Made by a program: the position numbers and the translations under genes
NCBI GenBank assembly: GCA_037893225.1
Contig: JAZGUH010000375.1
Location: 868,001-932,000, forward strand
Length of the DNA stretch: 64,000 bases
Reading direction: 5' to 3'
Origin: Hippasteria phrygiana
Lineage: Eukaryota > Echinodermata > Asteroidea > Valvatida > Goniasteridae
Notes under the pieces: generated by a model
Seen by the model: only the letters and a program-made list of their open reading frames with translations
What the model was told of the DNA's origin: nothing
Database searches by the model: none
Shown: positions 52,166 through 63,840 of the stretch, in pieces
Position numbering within the stretch: the first letter of the stretch is position 1
Layout of the letters: each line of letters opens with the position of its first letter

Positions 52166-52459
52166 AAGAATGCGTGTGGGCAAACAAGGGCGATACATGA
52201 AATGTTGAATGTCACTTCCTAATAATTACGTACAAGTTGGGCCCCGGAGCTTGACTGCTTAACTTGTCCTCAGATTTCCAATTTTACCTCATTTGGGGCA
52301 TTTCCTGTGACCTGGTAATTTCAACGCCCATCCTGAAATCGGGAACTTAAAAGAAATTTGTCTGTGGCTTATCATCTACGCTAGTCTTGGCTCCAAGACG
52401 TCCTTAGCAGTGCGATGCATGCAGCGCGCAGGACTGTACAGTGCCCTCTAAACACTCAC

Positions 52460-52635
52460 TAAAGTGTGTAAATGCCTGCAATCGGGGACCTCATATTGTC
52501 CTCCTATTGTTCATGCTATAACTTTTTGGCAAGGACCCTCATTGGTTTTGTGCACGATTTTCAAACGGGCAACTTTCTCAATCGGGGACCCTATTGTCCT
52601 CTATTGTTATAAAAGGTCCCCTATTGAATGCAAAA
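52460..52635 (+). repeat. dispersed repeat R1, copy 4
   Basis: GTGTAAATGCCTGCAATCGG, ATTGGTTTTGTGCACGATTT, CAATCGGGGACCCTATTGTC. Confidence 0.7.
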
Positions 52636-52748
52636 ACAAACTCGCACACCCGTCAAGACCAAATCGCTAAGAATACATCTACACAGGCTTTTATTTTGGA
52701 AGCCATGTTTAGAAATTGTTACAAGTGGGAGCGACAATTAAAGGTAAA

Positions 52749-53359
52749 CAGTCGGTGTTGGAGTCGAGTCCTACAATCCGAGTACCAAGTTCTGAGTACA
52801 TTTAGAGCCGAGTACGGGCCGAATCCGAGTACACTGATGATCGAGTCCTGGGCCAAAAATATGAGTATGAGTTTTTCAGGGTCCGAGTACGAGTACACCA
52901 TATGAAACAAAAATGCCAAGTTATGTTCTGAACATTTATAATGTTACCTGCATCATCAAGAGTCTAAACCGCAACAGTTCAGGAGACTGACTACATGTAT
53001 TTCACTTTATTTCCATGTATTTACTTTGTACACAGCATGATGAACTTACTCAAAAAGTTGCACATGTGATTGAGCCAGAAATTTCTCCTTTTGGGAATTT
53101 ACCCAGCAGCCCAAGAACTCTATGTATGTGTACTTTCAAGTCCCGAAGGTGCAGTAGTATCAGAGAGAAAATAATCTATTGTATTCCCGAGTACGGGTGT
53201 CGAGTCCCGAGTACAAAATGCCGAGTCCGGGTACAAAAAGCCGAGTACGTGCGGATTGCAATTTTTTTTTTGAGTACTGAAAATCAAGTTTGGGCTGAGT
53301 ACTTACTGTACTCGAGTTGTACTTGAGTATGAGTTTGAGTACGAGTACTCCAATACTGG
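52749..53359. repeat. GAGTACGAGTA-rich element, hAT-like
   Basis: Dense GAGTCCGAGTAC/CGAGTACGAG words near both sides. The right end GAGTACTCCAATACTG is the inverse of the left CAGTCGGTGTTGGAGTCGAG with mismatches. No certain target duplication. Confidence 0.5.
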
Positions 53360-53482
53360 AAACGGTCAATGGTTAGCAAAGGAAAACTGAAGGTAATTTT
53401 GCTGTCGTATTTGGAAAAAATTGCCAGTACAACAAACGTACAGCCCCCCCTCCCAACTCCTTTATTTGTTAGAGTTGGGGCC

Positions 53483-53700
53483 AATAATAAGCCAGTCCGG
53501 TATTTCAACTGCGTATGTGCACAATGACATGGGTCACAGGTCATTCGGGATAACTAATGCTCGCGTATGAATGCGCAAGGTGGTTGCACAAAGCACACGT
53601 GTTAAATTCAATCAGACTAGGTGTTCGCGTAACATCGCATGAATGACCTTTGACCTGGACTACTTCGAGATAACCGAACTGGCTCATTTCATTTAGCTGC
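53483..53700. repeat. inverted-end repeat (AAGCCAGTCCGGTATTTCAA)
   Basis: AAGCCAGTCCGGTATTTCAA at the left and GAGATAACCGAACTGGCTCA at the right are inverted. The same ends occur at 62178-62230 and 63795-63835, where they are separated by a large insertion. Confidence 0.6.
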
Positions 53701-55093
53701 TAGGACATTTATACATGATAAACAATGTATACTGGAGTGATGGCTGGCAGTCGACGGATATGTCCAGGCATCTTCGGTCTACATTCACCAAGGCATGCAT
53801 GGAGTGATGTTTACTTAGGAAACATGGTGTGTCCAGTCGATCCACCAAGAATGACTTGAATTGAGTCTCGTACAAAATGTACATGTATACTTGAGTGATG
53901 GGTCAACCCTAAAACTTTGACTGGTCAGCCCGAGTCATGCTCTGTGATCGTGGCCCATCATTTTCATATGATGTTCAGTGCAAATTTAGACCCACAAATT
54001 TATTGTCCTAGATTCAATGAGAAATTTGACCGTCAATTTGCGCAAGGGTCTAAATTTGCACTCGACAATGATTTGGTGATAACAGGTGCGATTATGTGGG
54101 TTCGGTTACCAGTATACATGTACCATTTTAGACCCGTACTGTACATGTATACTACATTAACAAACTGCACTTGGTTTAGTTGATTGATTACTCTTCTAAT
54201 AAGTTCCCCAATAAGCCGTTTTGAGGATACTGCCACCCCGTTCCATATGAGAACGAAGGAGAGAGTTTATGTTTCGGAACTTACCTCAATATTTTGCGAT
54301 GATACAGGCAGGAAAAGTCACTCTGTGTGCTTAGAATCATCTAAATAGTTCGCTAAGATATCATGTTGAATATGAGCAAGCTTAATTTTGTGGAAAGAGG
54401 GTAGGGTTATGATTTATGAGGGAAATTATGGGGTAAAACGGCAACGTCTCGGACTGCAAAAAAAGGTAGGAAAGTCACATTTTCTTTGAAAGTGCGTTTC
54501 AAAATTACAATAAACAGGAGTTAATCTGAAGGAAAAATAAGACTGCTTTAGCCTGCAAAAGTCAGTTTTGAACGGAACTCATAAACAAAAAAATAGGTGT
54601 CCTAAAGGTAATGATTACCCCACCACCTTTGCTCGATACCGCCATCTTTAGGGGGCCAAGCACAAAAGACAATGCATGATCTCCATGAAGATTGTTGGAA
54701 TGTGCATGCACAGCCGAGGACTCCAAGTTTATTCTAAAAAGATGCCAATGATGGTGTAGACTTATACTCAAAAACCAGCATCGAGTCAGTACATGTATAT
54801 CCCGACTCCTTGAGTTTAATACTCGGCCTATGACTACTAATGGTGCAGATTCAAGATAAATGCACAGAGACTCTGTTAGCAGCATTTTCCTCGCCGTTTT
54901 ATTCAATATCAAAAGAAACACTTAAAATATGGTTTGCCATTCATGAAAGCACCGATTCAATGCTCCACACATGCACACAAAAATCATTGACACAACCCAG
55001 GTTCAATCATGTAATTGACATTCACTATGAATTCAAGCTGGTACTGCACTATTTTCTTCCACATCTGTATTGATGTACATACATGTATATGTC
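53701..55093. other. no gene recognised
   Basis: Apart from the inverted repeat at 53978-54064, nothing with defined ends; frames up to about 119 codons show no known motif. Confidence 0.35.
53978..54064. repeat. inverted repeat AGTGCAAATTTAGACCC
   Basis: AGTGCAAATTTAGACCC at 53978 and GGGTCTAAATTTGCACT at 54047, with a 50-bp spacer. Confidence 0.75.
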
Positions 55094-55199
55094 CAGGGGT
55101 GAGATTGTCCCAAAAAATGAAAAATCCACGAAAACTCCAGATCAACATACAGTTTGTATACATGTACTTGCCTAAAATATCCGTTTTTATTGGTCTATA

Positions 55200-56128
55200 T
55201 ATAAACTCCTCAAAAAAAGTTCGGAAACTCAAGTTTGACAGACGATTTCTCTCTTGTTTCCAACTCCTTTTCCTTGAATTTGGTATCATTGGAAAGCTCT
55301 GTTATTCTTCTTTACCATGATGTGTCATTTGTTATGATTAAGCAATTGGGGGGGGGGGGGGGGGGGTGTACAGCACAGCAGAATATGGGGGTGGGTGTAA
55401 AGTGAAATGTTACAAAATGCATTGCTATTGTCATACAGTGCATTCCCCTTTTGCTTGGAGGATGGGAATGTGCAACAGATCTGCAACAGATCCTGATTGA
55501 TGAATGGGACGCCATCCCACAGCAACGTGTGACCTGGGTCATGAACAGTATGAGGAGCTGCCAGGCTGTTGTGGCTGCATTCGGATCGTCCACCCGCTAC
55601 TGAGGCTCTTGACTTAACATTGTTCAATGAAGAAACTGTTCAAGGATTAAACCCCCCAAAACTGACTTTCCTTACGTGGTTTTTTTTCTTCTTTTGTTAG
55701 TGATAGAGTGTTGCGTTGTACTGTGAGAGAGACTTCTCGTTACTGATGGAGCATTACTGGGCGTTTGAGTGCAGAAAATGACAAATTCTTTTGTGACGGC
55801 CATGTGGATTTCTAAACTTTTCCCGCACATTTATGGCTTACAACCTTTAAATATTGGTTAGTAAGCAGAGAATCATTCAAGACACACCAATCCTCCAAAC
55901 AACTCCTAATAGCAAGAGTCAATACACTTTGTAACATTTCACTTTACACCCACCCCCATATTCAGCTGTGCTGCACACCCCCAATTGCTTAATCATAACA
56001 AATGACACATCATTGTAAAGAAGAATAACAGAGCTTTCCAATGATACCAAATTCAAGGAAAAGGAGTTGGAAACAAGAGAGAAATCGTCTGTCAAACTTG
56101 AGTTTCCGAACTTTTTTTTGAGTTTATA
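55200..56128 (+). mobile_element. Tc1-like element, internally deleted, with TA target duplication
   Basis: The inverted ends start TATAAACTC and run well over 100 bp (shared blocks TTCGGAAACTCAAGTTTGAC, GATTTCTCTCTTGTTTCCAA and TAACAAATGACACATCAT), flanked by TA. The insertion interrupts a repeat whose uninterrupted copy at 59700-59925 reads TCTATATCCAC at the same place. A G run of 19 (55348-55366) lies beside the left arm. Confidence 0.85.
55484..55604 (+). pseudogene. Tc1 transposase C-terminal remnant
   Basis: The + strand reads LQQILIDEWDAIPQQRV then NSMRSCQAVVAAFGSSTRY and a stop. This is the standard tail of Tc1-family transposases, where the usual ending is a glycine/histidine-rich GGHTRY-type tail. 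No catalytic region remains. It lies inside the Tc1-like element 55200-56128. Confidence 0.75.
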
Positions 56129-56801
56129 TATCCACTTTTACAGGTAAAAACACCTTCAGGACAACACCTCAGGAATTGTAGATTGCAAAAGAGATTCTTA
56201 AAAAATTCTGAAATCCTGACAAAAAATCCTGAAATCGGTAAAAATCCCACCCTGATATATGTATATGATGTACATCAGGTTAACAGTCTGCATACCATAT
56301 CGCATCATGTTCCCAGACTTACATATACTTCAATTAACATAATTATATTAATACAATTTGTGAATTTTTCCAGGCTACCTACTATTGAATGGTACCCCGG
56401 AACGTCACAATATTTGGGACTACAGTACATTGCAATTGAAAGTTAACAATGAATGGAAATAGGAAATTGTGAAAAAAATTCCCATTCACAATCCCATTCA
56501 CATTTCACACTGACAACTTGACTTTTCCCACCTGTGAATTCAAGTGGGGAAATATTTTCCCATTTTTAGAAAAGGTGTGAAAATGTTTTTCCCACTTGTG
56601 TACGTCAGTGATATTCCAGTCAGCGAATATCATTTTAGACTCTGCAAATTATTTGACCCCCCCCCCCCCCCCCCCCAAACCACCATTTCTGTGGAGGTAA
56701 AAATTCCAACGTACAAAGGCCAAGAAAAAGAGTCAACAAATCACCGAGTCACTGAGAAAAACTTCTTACTGATGAAGACAGCTGGGATTACTACAAAAGA
56801 G

Positions 56802-57032
56802 GAATTTCACATTAGCCCCTTCTGCGCACTTCCGGGTTGAAAGCGAGAATGTCAGTGGCAAACAAAACAACGCTTTTCAGCACATTCATTCATGCATTAA
56901 TTAATCGGGCCATAAAAGGCAGCGCAGGCGAACGATCAGCATAAAGTTGTTTACTGTGACATTGAGATCCTCGTTTTTAAACGCGGAAGTGCGCAGATCG
57001 GCGCTAAACTCGTCGTCGTGGGATTCCTCTAT
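56802..57032. repeat. palindromic repeat family E, copy 2
   Basis: GGAATTTCACATTAGCCCCT, GCGCACTTCCGGGTTGAAAG, then inverted CGCGGAAGTGCGCAGATC and GGGATTCCTC. Confidence 0.65.
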
Positions 57033-57161
57033 GGCCTGTGTGGGAAGAAAAAAGTGCAGACAAATCCTATTGTGACGGGCTTTGCCCTATTTTATACAAT
57101 CCACTGAGTAACATGTACGTATAGACAATATTCTGTATGATGTGGCTCTTAGAGTAAACCA

Positions 57162-57325
57162 TTAACCCTAAACCGTCCCTAATCCACCAAAATCCAACAC
57201 CATGATGTGTTGTATTTTGATGGGTTCAATAGGCTATACAGCCTTGGCACCATTACTTTACATGGAGCTATGATGACTCAATTTGTCCAAGTCCAAAGAA
57301 TGTGCCATAGGTATACTCACATAAA
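57162..57325. repeat. TTAACCCTAAACC-ended repeat, one end only
   Basis: Begins TTAACCCTAAACCGTCC, with TCCACCAAAATCCAACACC inside. It shares a lowly matched GCACCATTACTTTACATGG / GTGCCA region with 30100-30200 in inverse order. The second end is not seen. Confidence 0.4.
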
Positions 57326-57800
57326 AGAGATACGTAATTTTAGCAAAGTATAATTTACAGTTTGGCAGGTAAAATGATCACATGAAAATTTGTTTTCACA
57401 GTTTGGATGCATCCTGCCCCCACAATAATTACATCAAGCTACTAGGCACTATAGGAACGTAACAAAATCTGAAGGAAAGAAAAATCATTCAAACAATAAA
57501 ATATTGCTACCTATAAATTGCTGATGCTTTCTTCGTCCACAATTCATTATGAATATGAACACAATCTGTATTATTCAATCTGTGCTAATAATTTGACAGG
57601 AAAACAAAACAAATTTGTTAGGTCATGTTATAGTACAATTCAGCTACATGAATACTACAATATTTACAATCTGTGAGAAAAAGAATCTTATTTATCTGTT
57701 ATCCAATTCTTTAAAAAGTGAATGTATGATCAATCACAACTTCTATTCCCATGCGTCCTGTAACTAAGGTGAAGTAAAAAAAAAACTAAACAAAAACATG

Positions 57801-57905
57801 TTTAGCTTCCTTTTTGGGGGCTACCTGGATTTTTAAAAAATGTTACTAGTGGAAATGAAGTGAAACCCCCCCCCCCCCCCCCCCCCTAAAAATATCAAAC
57901 GACGT
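57801..57905. repeat. repeat family F, copy 2
   Basis: GCTTCCTTTTTGGGGGCTAC, CTGGATTTTTAAAAAATGTT, then a 21-base C run replacing the A run of the other copy, and ATATCAAACGACG. Confidence 0.6.
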
Positions 57906-58156
57906 TGCATTGGTGTTACATGCTAACGTCCTTATGCCAGGTAAATGAAATGCAAAACCCCTTCCGACCTTTTCGTTCTGTTAAGTATGCCAGACAAATT
58001 GTACATCAAATGGAAGATATTTCAATACTCCATCGATTACCCCAAAAAACCAAAATTTGACCTTTTTGACCCATTTTTCGTCCTTACGACCTTTTTCAGG
58101 CGCAAGACAAAACGTGGTTCTGATTGGTCAAGGGGCAAGGCTTAATGCATCGGTGT

Positions 58157-58310
58157 ATAGAGTACCGAAGTCTGAGCTCAGTTGGCATGACAACTGGTTC
58201 CAAACAAATGTAAATTTCGACTGTTCCTTTGTAAACAGCCAGTCATGCAAACACGACAAAAGTATTCTGGTTCCAAACATTGCATTGACGTCATCACTTC
58301 GGTGCTCTAT
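58157..58310 (+). mobile_element. MITE family D copy 3
   Basis: ATAGAGTACCGAAGTCTGAG to CATCACTTCGGTGCTCTAT; interior as in 38793-38958. Confidence 0.75.
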
Positions 58311-58774
58311 TCAGAGCATGACCAATGTATGATACATCATCCGTTAAATCAGTTCTATTTTGTGCACATAGTTGAGGGTGACTAATTTCTACTTCCTTTG
58401 TTCGTTCTACTACATTTGAAGTTAAGAAGTCTTAAAAATTGCACCATAACAAAAATATGATTTGAATATACAAATTTGGTTATTAAGCTCGATAAAGAAT
58501 CATCTATCTGTAATGTACATTATGATAAAATGCAGGTATACCTGTGTTCGAGTTAAATTTGAATAAAGTCTGGTACACGGACTTGTTCACATGTTTGACA
58601 GATTTGGAACTTTGAACTTTCCAAACTGAAGGACACTCTTGCTATAAATTAGGCTTGGGCGACTAGACTTCCAACATTTTTGGCGTCGACTCCGAGCGGG
58701 AATTGTGATACCATTCGGAATCGAGTGCATCATGCACAAAACCGGGTAATTCAAGTTTGAGCACACAAGTGTAA

Positions 58775-58945
58775 TTTTTTAAAAAAGTACAGTACACCAG
58801 ATACAACAAAAATATGAAATGTATCGCTTGTGGCTGGTATTCAGCTGTTTGCTTAGCATGAAAATGCCAAAGCCTTTTGGCTGGTAAGCAAGACTTTTTG
58901 GTGTTGTGCAAATTTTGATGCTTCGTAGCTCCGTGAAAATGGCCC
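58775..58945. repeat. MITE family A, diverged copy
   Basis: ATGTATCGCTTGTGGCTGGT, TTCAGCTGTTTGCTTAGCAT, CCTTTTGGCTGGTAAGCAAG, then GTAGCTCCGTGAAAATGGCC. A further scrap (CAGGTTACCAGCC-like) lies at 59608-59650. Confidence 0.6.
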
Positions 58946-59215
58946 CTGTTGGATTGAGCAGCTAACTCATAGTATGGACAGTTGGACTGGGTTACATCCT
59001 GTTGGATTCAGCAGGCAACAGAAAAATTAGACAGTTGGATTCTGTTGGATTTAGCAGGCAAGCCATTTTCTATTTTTAGGTACCCAGCAACTTGGAATGT
59101 TGGACTGTGTTGGACTGCGTTGGATTGAGCAGGGAACTCGTATGAGTCACCCCTGGACTCTGTTGGATTTAGCAGGGTAGGCCTGGGGAACTATGAGGGG
59201 GTTAGGATTAATAAA
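58940..59215. repeat. TTGGATTTAGCAGG-word repeat
   Basis: Five or more CTGTTGGATTNAGCAGG words at irregular spacing, ending GGGGTTAGGATTAA. It abuts a CCAATTTCATAGAGC-family copy. Confidence 0.5.
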
Positions 59216-59699
59216 TTTGTGATCTTTATATCATTGGAGAAGGTTAAACAAGATACTTAATTTTATGTAAATCTCAACTGTATACGCTGGATATGTACAA
59301 GTTGATGAGAATGATACCAGCCTTACATGATCCTTACATGATCTAAATTGAACGTTTCTTTGCATTATTCTGCATGTCGCTAAACTTTTCCTCTATTAGG
59401 TCTAACTTCTAAGAAAATTGTTGAAAATATTGATACAGTTTTTGGTTGAAGGTTTTGGTTTAAGAACCAGGACGTTGGATCCTGATGTGAATGTTCAATT
59501 TTTTTTTTTTTTATTTCATTTAGTCACTGGAGAACATAACATTCATAATTCAATCCCCAGGAACAAGTCAACAAAGGGTTTTAAGTATAGAAAAGTTTTG
59601 CTTACAATTAGGTTACCAGCCAAATGTCACAAGATGTGTAATGAGATGCCTCTGGTTGAATTTCGCTATTAAAACAAGTATCTTTGGTCAGCAAAATTC

Positions 59700-59925
59700 A
59701 GGGGGTGAGATTGGCCAAAAATGAAAAATCCACGAGGACCCCAGATCAACCAATAGTTTGTATTTGCCTAAAGGCACCTCTTTAAAATATCCGTTTCTAT
59801 TGGTCTATATCCACTTTTACAGGTAAAAACACCTTTAGGACAATACCTCAGGAATACCAGATTGCAAAAGAAATTCTTTGAAAATTCTGAAATCCCGACA
59901 AAAAAATCCTGACATCTCACCCCTG
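59700..59925. mobile_element. hAT-like miniature element (empty-site copy)
   Basis: 226 bp with ends AGGGGGTGAGATTGG and ATCTCACCCCTG in inverse orientation, bounded by a direct AAAATTC at 59693-59699 and 59926-59932. It matches both flanks of the Tc1 insertion at 55200 without interruption. Confidence 0.65.
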
Positions 59926-60204
59926 AAAATTCTTTTCCCCGAGTGGTTCTATGAAATTTGTCTTTCAATTTGACCCGGGAAGTTGGGTTTCAGACTTTGT
60001 GTAGCCCATCTCCAATGTCTGTATATGCACTCTAAAATATAGCTCAATTCTGGCATACCAACCATGCACATTTCAATGGAGTATTGTATGCACTCACACA
60101 TTTGAAGCAATATACAACCATGCACGTTTCAATGGGAGTATCGCAGCACATGCGCAATGGAGCTTCAGAATCTGACGTCATATAAATCTTGTGAACAAAG
60201 AAAC

Positions 60205-60277
60205 TGGCAGGAGCAGGATTCGAACCTGCGACCTCCGGGTTACCGTACCGGCGCTCTACCAACTGAGCTATCTTGCT
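60205..60277 (-). pseudogene. degenerate tRNA or tRNA-derived SINE head
   Basis: The minus strand has an A box (TAGCTCAGTTGGTAGAGC) and a B box (GGTTCGAATCC), and 73 nt can be folded with good D and T arms. The acceptor stem has two mismatches (positions 1 and 5), the anticodon stem has one, and position 33 is C instead of U. By alignment the anticodon would be GGT (Thr-like). These defects, and a following GTTTCTTTGTTCACAAG tail, favour a pseudogene or SINE over a working tRNA. Confidence 0.65.
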
Positions 60278-61267
60278 CTATATTGGCGGTCTCCCAAATT
60301 GTCAGTATCATTTTTTTTCTTAAATCCTAATGCCACCATAGAGGTCTCCATGCATTCGCAAGCACAACTTGGGTGGCAAGGTAAGCCAAATCTTCCCGCT
60401 GTGATTTGCACAACCGTTTTAATAAACCATTTGTGGCACCAGCCAGCGAAATCAGACATAAGTTGGACAATTTGAAAATTGAGATTTCCATTCCATAATA
60501 ACATATGTATTATGGTGAAAAAAATACTGTTATACGATATTTCGGTTTTTGAATAGAGCCATCAATTGAGCATTGAGCATGAGAAAATAATACTTAGTTT
60601 ACACAAACTATTTTCGGAAGTACGCCAGACTAAAATGTCAACTTGTACACATTTAATGATCTCAACACAAACGCAAACCACGTATTTTGACAAAAACATG
60701 AATCGTGATTTTTTTGGACTATTTTTATTGAAATTACAATTACTAAAAAAAAAATAGGTCATGCGACTTTCCCATTTCCCTTGCAGACGCCACATTTTGT
60801 ACCACCATGAAATTAACCCATGGTATTGCTTGATTCTGATATGATACAAATATCATGGACTAGTTTCAGTACAACAAACTGACCCCTTGCCAAGGCATGG
60901 GTACCGAGCCCGACAAAATCACTCAAGCATACTTGCTCCACAAGAGTATGCACTCAAAGATTTTAGAGAAGGACAAGGTTGAGAAAATCACACAGATCTG
61001 TTTTGCTTTTGGGGTGTTTCAGCATTGGCTTGAATGAGGCAATCTGGTCCCTATCCACTTCCCCTGAAAAATAGAAAAATTCTGAAGACAAGATTTCAAA
61101 GTACACCACAGTCATAACCGCATTCCTACACTAAGATATGATTTGATGTAATCACTAGTGCCTGACAGTAATGGAAACAGCTCTTTCATAAGATATTTAC
61201 AAGAAATTTCAAATGTTTTTTTACAATATCAAGCCGAACAAACAAACAAATACAAAATCTTGTCAGT
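60278..61267. other. no gene recognised
   Basis: AT-rich non-coding sequence between the tRNA-like sequence and a family C-related element. Confidence 0.35.
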
Positions 61268-61768
61268 TTAAATGTAGTGTACACAATTGGTAATCCTCAA
61301 ATTTTGTTTACTGAATTATTACGACTAGACCAAGTTAATAGCAGTCTCAATCATCCTGTGAAATGATGGCACCTCTATTGACCGAATGTAGTCCACATTG
61401 TGTCTAAAATGGGTTAACAATCCGAAAACGGGCGCAAGGTTGCAATGTGTGTACGTGTGTGTGTACGTATCGTACACATAGTATACCGAAGCGACGAGTT
61501 GTAACCAGTCGGCTCGGCCTAGTTATGTGACCAATTGAAAACGAGCCCGTTTACAAAAATTGGGCTTATTTTACAAGAGGGCACTATAACAAATCCAGTT
61601 AACTGCCACCCGACGGTTGAAAACGAACGCCGTTTTTCTCTCCTTTTTTTTGCCATCCAAGAACGCAAAACTTTGTCAGTGAACAATATTTCCTATAAAA
61701 TACTAACGCCCAAATCCGCCCATTTCTTGAAAATTGCAACAATGACCAATCATGTACACTACCTTTAA
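61268..61768 (-). repeat. family C-related element with GTAGTGTACA ends
   Basis: TTTAAATGTAGTGTACACAA at the left and ATCATGTACACTACCTTTAA at the right are inverted. CAGTCTCAATCATCCTGTGA lies inside, as in the minus copy at 27050. Confidence 0.55.
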
Positions 61769-62177
61769 GTATCAATTCTGCACATTTTGTAAACAGCTCT
61801 ACAAACGGATTAAGACATTCTAACGTAGGATGCAAACAAAACAGGGATATTGGTTTGTCCAGTTAGGGGCATAGGGGTGGAGAGAGAATATACATATACT
61901 TCATCTGGTATTTGATGGTAAAAGCACCATTGTACATGTATTCATTACTGTGAAATAATGTCTGATTGAAAATTGTAATCTAATTCCGAGTTCGGATGAT
62001 TATATGAGAAGCTGAACACAACTGATTGCAAGATAAGATAATAAATGACACCCTTTCTCAATACTACCACTCGTCAACATTTATTGATGAGCTAAGGTTT
62101 GAATCAGCTCTGTTCCTCAACTCGACATAGCTTAATACAGAATGAACATGTAAATCTATTAACTGGTTTCATGAATA

Positions 62178-63840
62178 AGCCAGTTCGGTATTTCAACTGC
62201 ACATGCGCACAATGACTTTTTATCCCGAATACAGAGCTGCCAACCAGTATGGATTTTCCGTATTTTGTACGGAAATTCATGAGAAATACGGATTTTGGTT
62301 TAAAAATACGGATTTTGTGAAATCCGACCATAATAATCGGGCATGTGAAATTTTCACTGTTTTGCACACTTTTTGTTTCTCTGCTATGCTTTTTTTGTGT
62401 GACTCCGCGTTTTTAAGTCAGTCTGCACACGTACATTTTGTTCCTTTGGCCAGCGCTGCGCGGACGCCGCCGAGTTTTAAGTCACTTGTGCTATTTGAGG
62501 CCGTGTCTGAATCACTTGGTGTACACAAAGATCGTATATCTTGTCGATGTTCGGCTTGGAGTACATGCGCATGCGTATGTACAGGCGTATGGACTCATCA
62601 TACGGGAAAAAACCTTTTGAGCGTGCGTATTGTGCCTAGCGAGTCCGTTGTTTGGGGGACTTTAAATCATGCAACACCGAAATTCATAGTCGGGTTTCGC
62701 CTGCGTATAGTGAAGAATGTCCGTGTATCAAGTCCAGTAGCTAGACACGCATGCTTACTGTACATGCAATTGCAAAATGATTTTGGAATATACTCGACAA
62801 GATTTGTCAAAAAAATCCCGCCGATAACCAACAAACAGTTGGATCAACAAGGATAGTCATCTATTTGTTCCTTCCTCCATGTTTCAATCAAAACTTTCGA
62901 CAAATTGCGACAAGAAGTGGACCAGTGGTTGTGTGTGTGATAAATGGCCTTGTGGATAATTTCCCGTGTGGCCAACATGTTATGGTATGACGCACCGTGC
63001 ATGGGGGCTGCTAGTTGGCCAGGCACGCTGGCCCGTTGTATGCGAGCAGTTTGTGATATGGTGACGGCAAAAACAAGTCAGTTTCAGATTTGTTTTGTTT
63101 AGTTTGTTGGTTTTGCTGATTAATAGGCTATTTTAGTATGTTCATTCATCCTGAATAAAACATTATTGCGATCCCAACTGAACGGATGCAACTTTACTTT
63201 TAAAAATATAAAAATTGGTTAACAGTCCATCCAGATCGTGGGTTCTTTAACCCATGGAGGAAGGATGTTTAACCCCTTGCGTACGGATGACGCAAATAGA
63301 ACAGTGCCACCAGGCCGGATGACGCAATTGGCTGCCGTTTGTGCAGTTTCAATCCATTGTTGGATTAAACAGTGCCACCAGGCCGGATGATGCCACTGGC
63401 CGCTGTTTGTGCAGTTTCAATACATGGTTGGATTAGCGTGTATAGGTTACGCTTGACTGCACAAACACATTGTAGCGGTTCGCTTGGCTGCCAGAGCCGC
63501 CGCGGCACCCCGACGTCTCCCGTAAAATACCGTACTCAGGGGGTTAAACCATTGCCGTTACAGTGGTAGGCCTATGTGGACTATCCTGCGCGAAAACAAA
63601 TCTGACTTTCAGGTAATGTTTAAATTTCATGAAAAATACGGATTTTCTTTAGCAAAATACTGATTTTTGGCTTTCAGAATACTGAAATGAGTTTTTAAAG
63701 GTTGGCAGCTCTGCGAATGACCCGTAACATGGCGTGACATTATGTCAGCGTGACATTATGTCGTGACATGGCGTGACATTATGTCAGCAATTTCATCCCG
63801 AATAACCTTTTGACCTTTGAGATACCGAAATGGCTTACCC
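62178..63840. mobile_element. nest: inverted-end repeat split by a 1.48-kb CAGAGCTGCC element
   Basis: The outer halves (62178-62230 and 63714-63835) match the intact copy at 53483-53700. Between them, CAGAGCTGCCAACC (62231) and GGTTGGCAGCTCTG (63713) bound a hAT-like insertion with TACGGATTTT words near both ends. That insertion itself holds the TTAA MITE 63269-63547. CGAAT lies near both junctions but an exact 8-bp duplication is not seen. Confidence 0.6.
63269..63547. mobile_element. piggyBac-like MITE, same family, with internal duplication
   Basis: TTAACCCCTTGCGTACGGAT at the left and CGTACTCAGGGGGTTAA at the right. A 68-69-bp segment (ACAGTGCCACCAGGCCGG to TTGTTGGATTA) is present twice, as in the copy at 30673. 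It is nested inside the larger 62231-63713 element. Confidence 0.8.

Larger units (their letters stand above)
55094..56254. mobile_element. hAT-like element (CAGGGGTGAGAT ends) interrupted by Tc1
   Basis: It begins CAGGGGTGAGATT, includes AAAAATCCACGA and a CCGTTTTTATTGGTCTATA block, then the 929-bp Tc1 insertion. It resumes with TCCACTTTTACAGGTAAAAA and ends near ATCCCACCCTG. It is the same family as 59700-59925. Confidence 0.65.

Noticed and set aside
62203..62856. 217-residue + frame
   Set aside because: Crosses the boundary between two nested mobile elements and shows no domain pattern.
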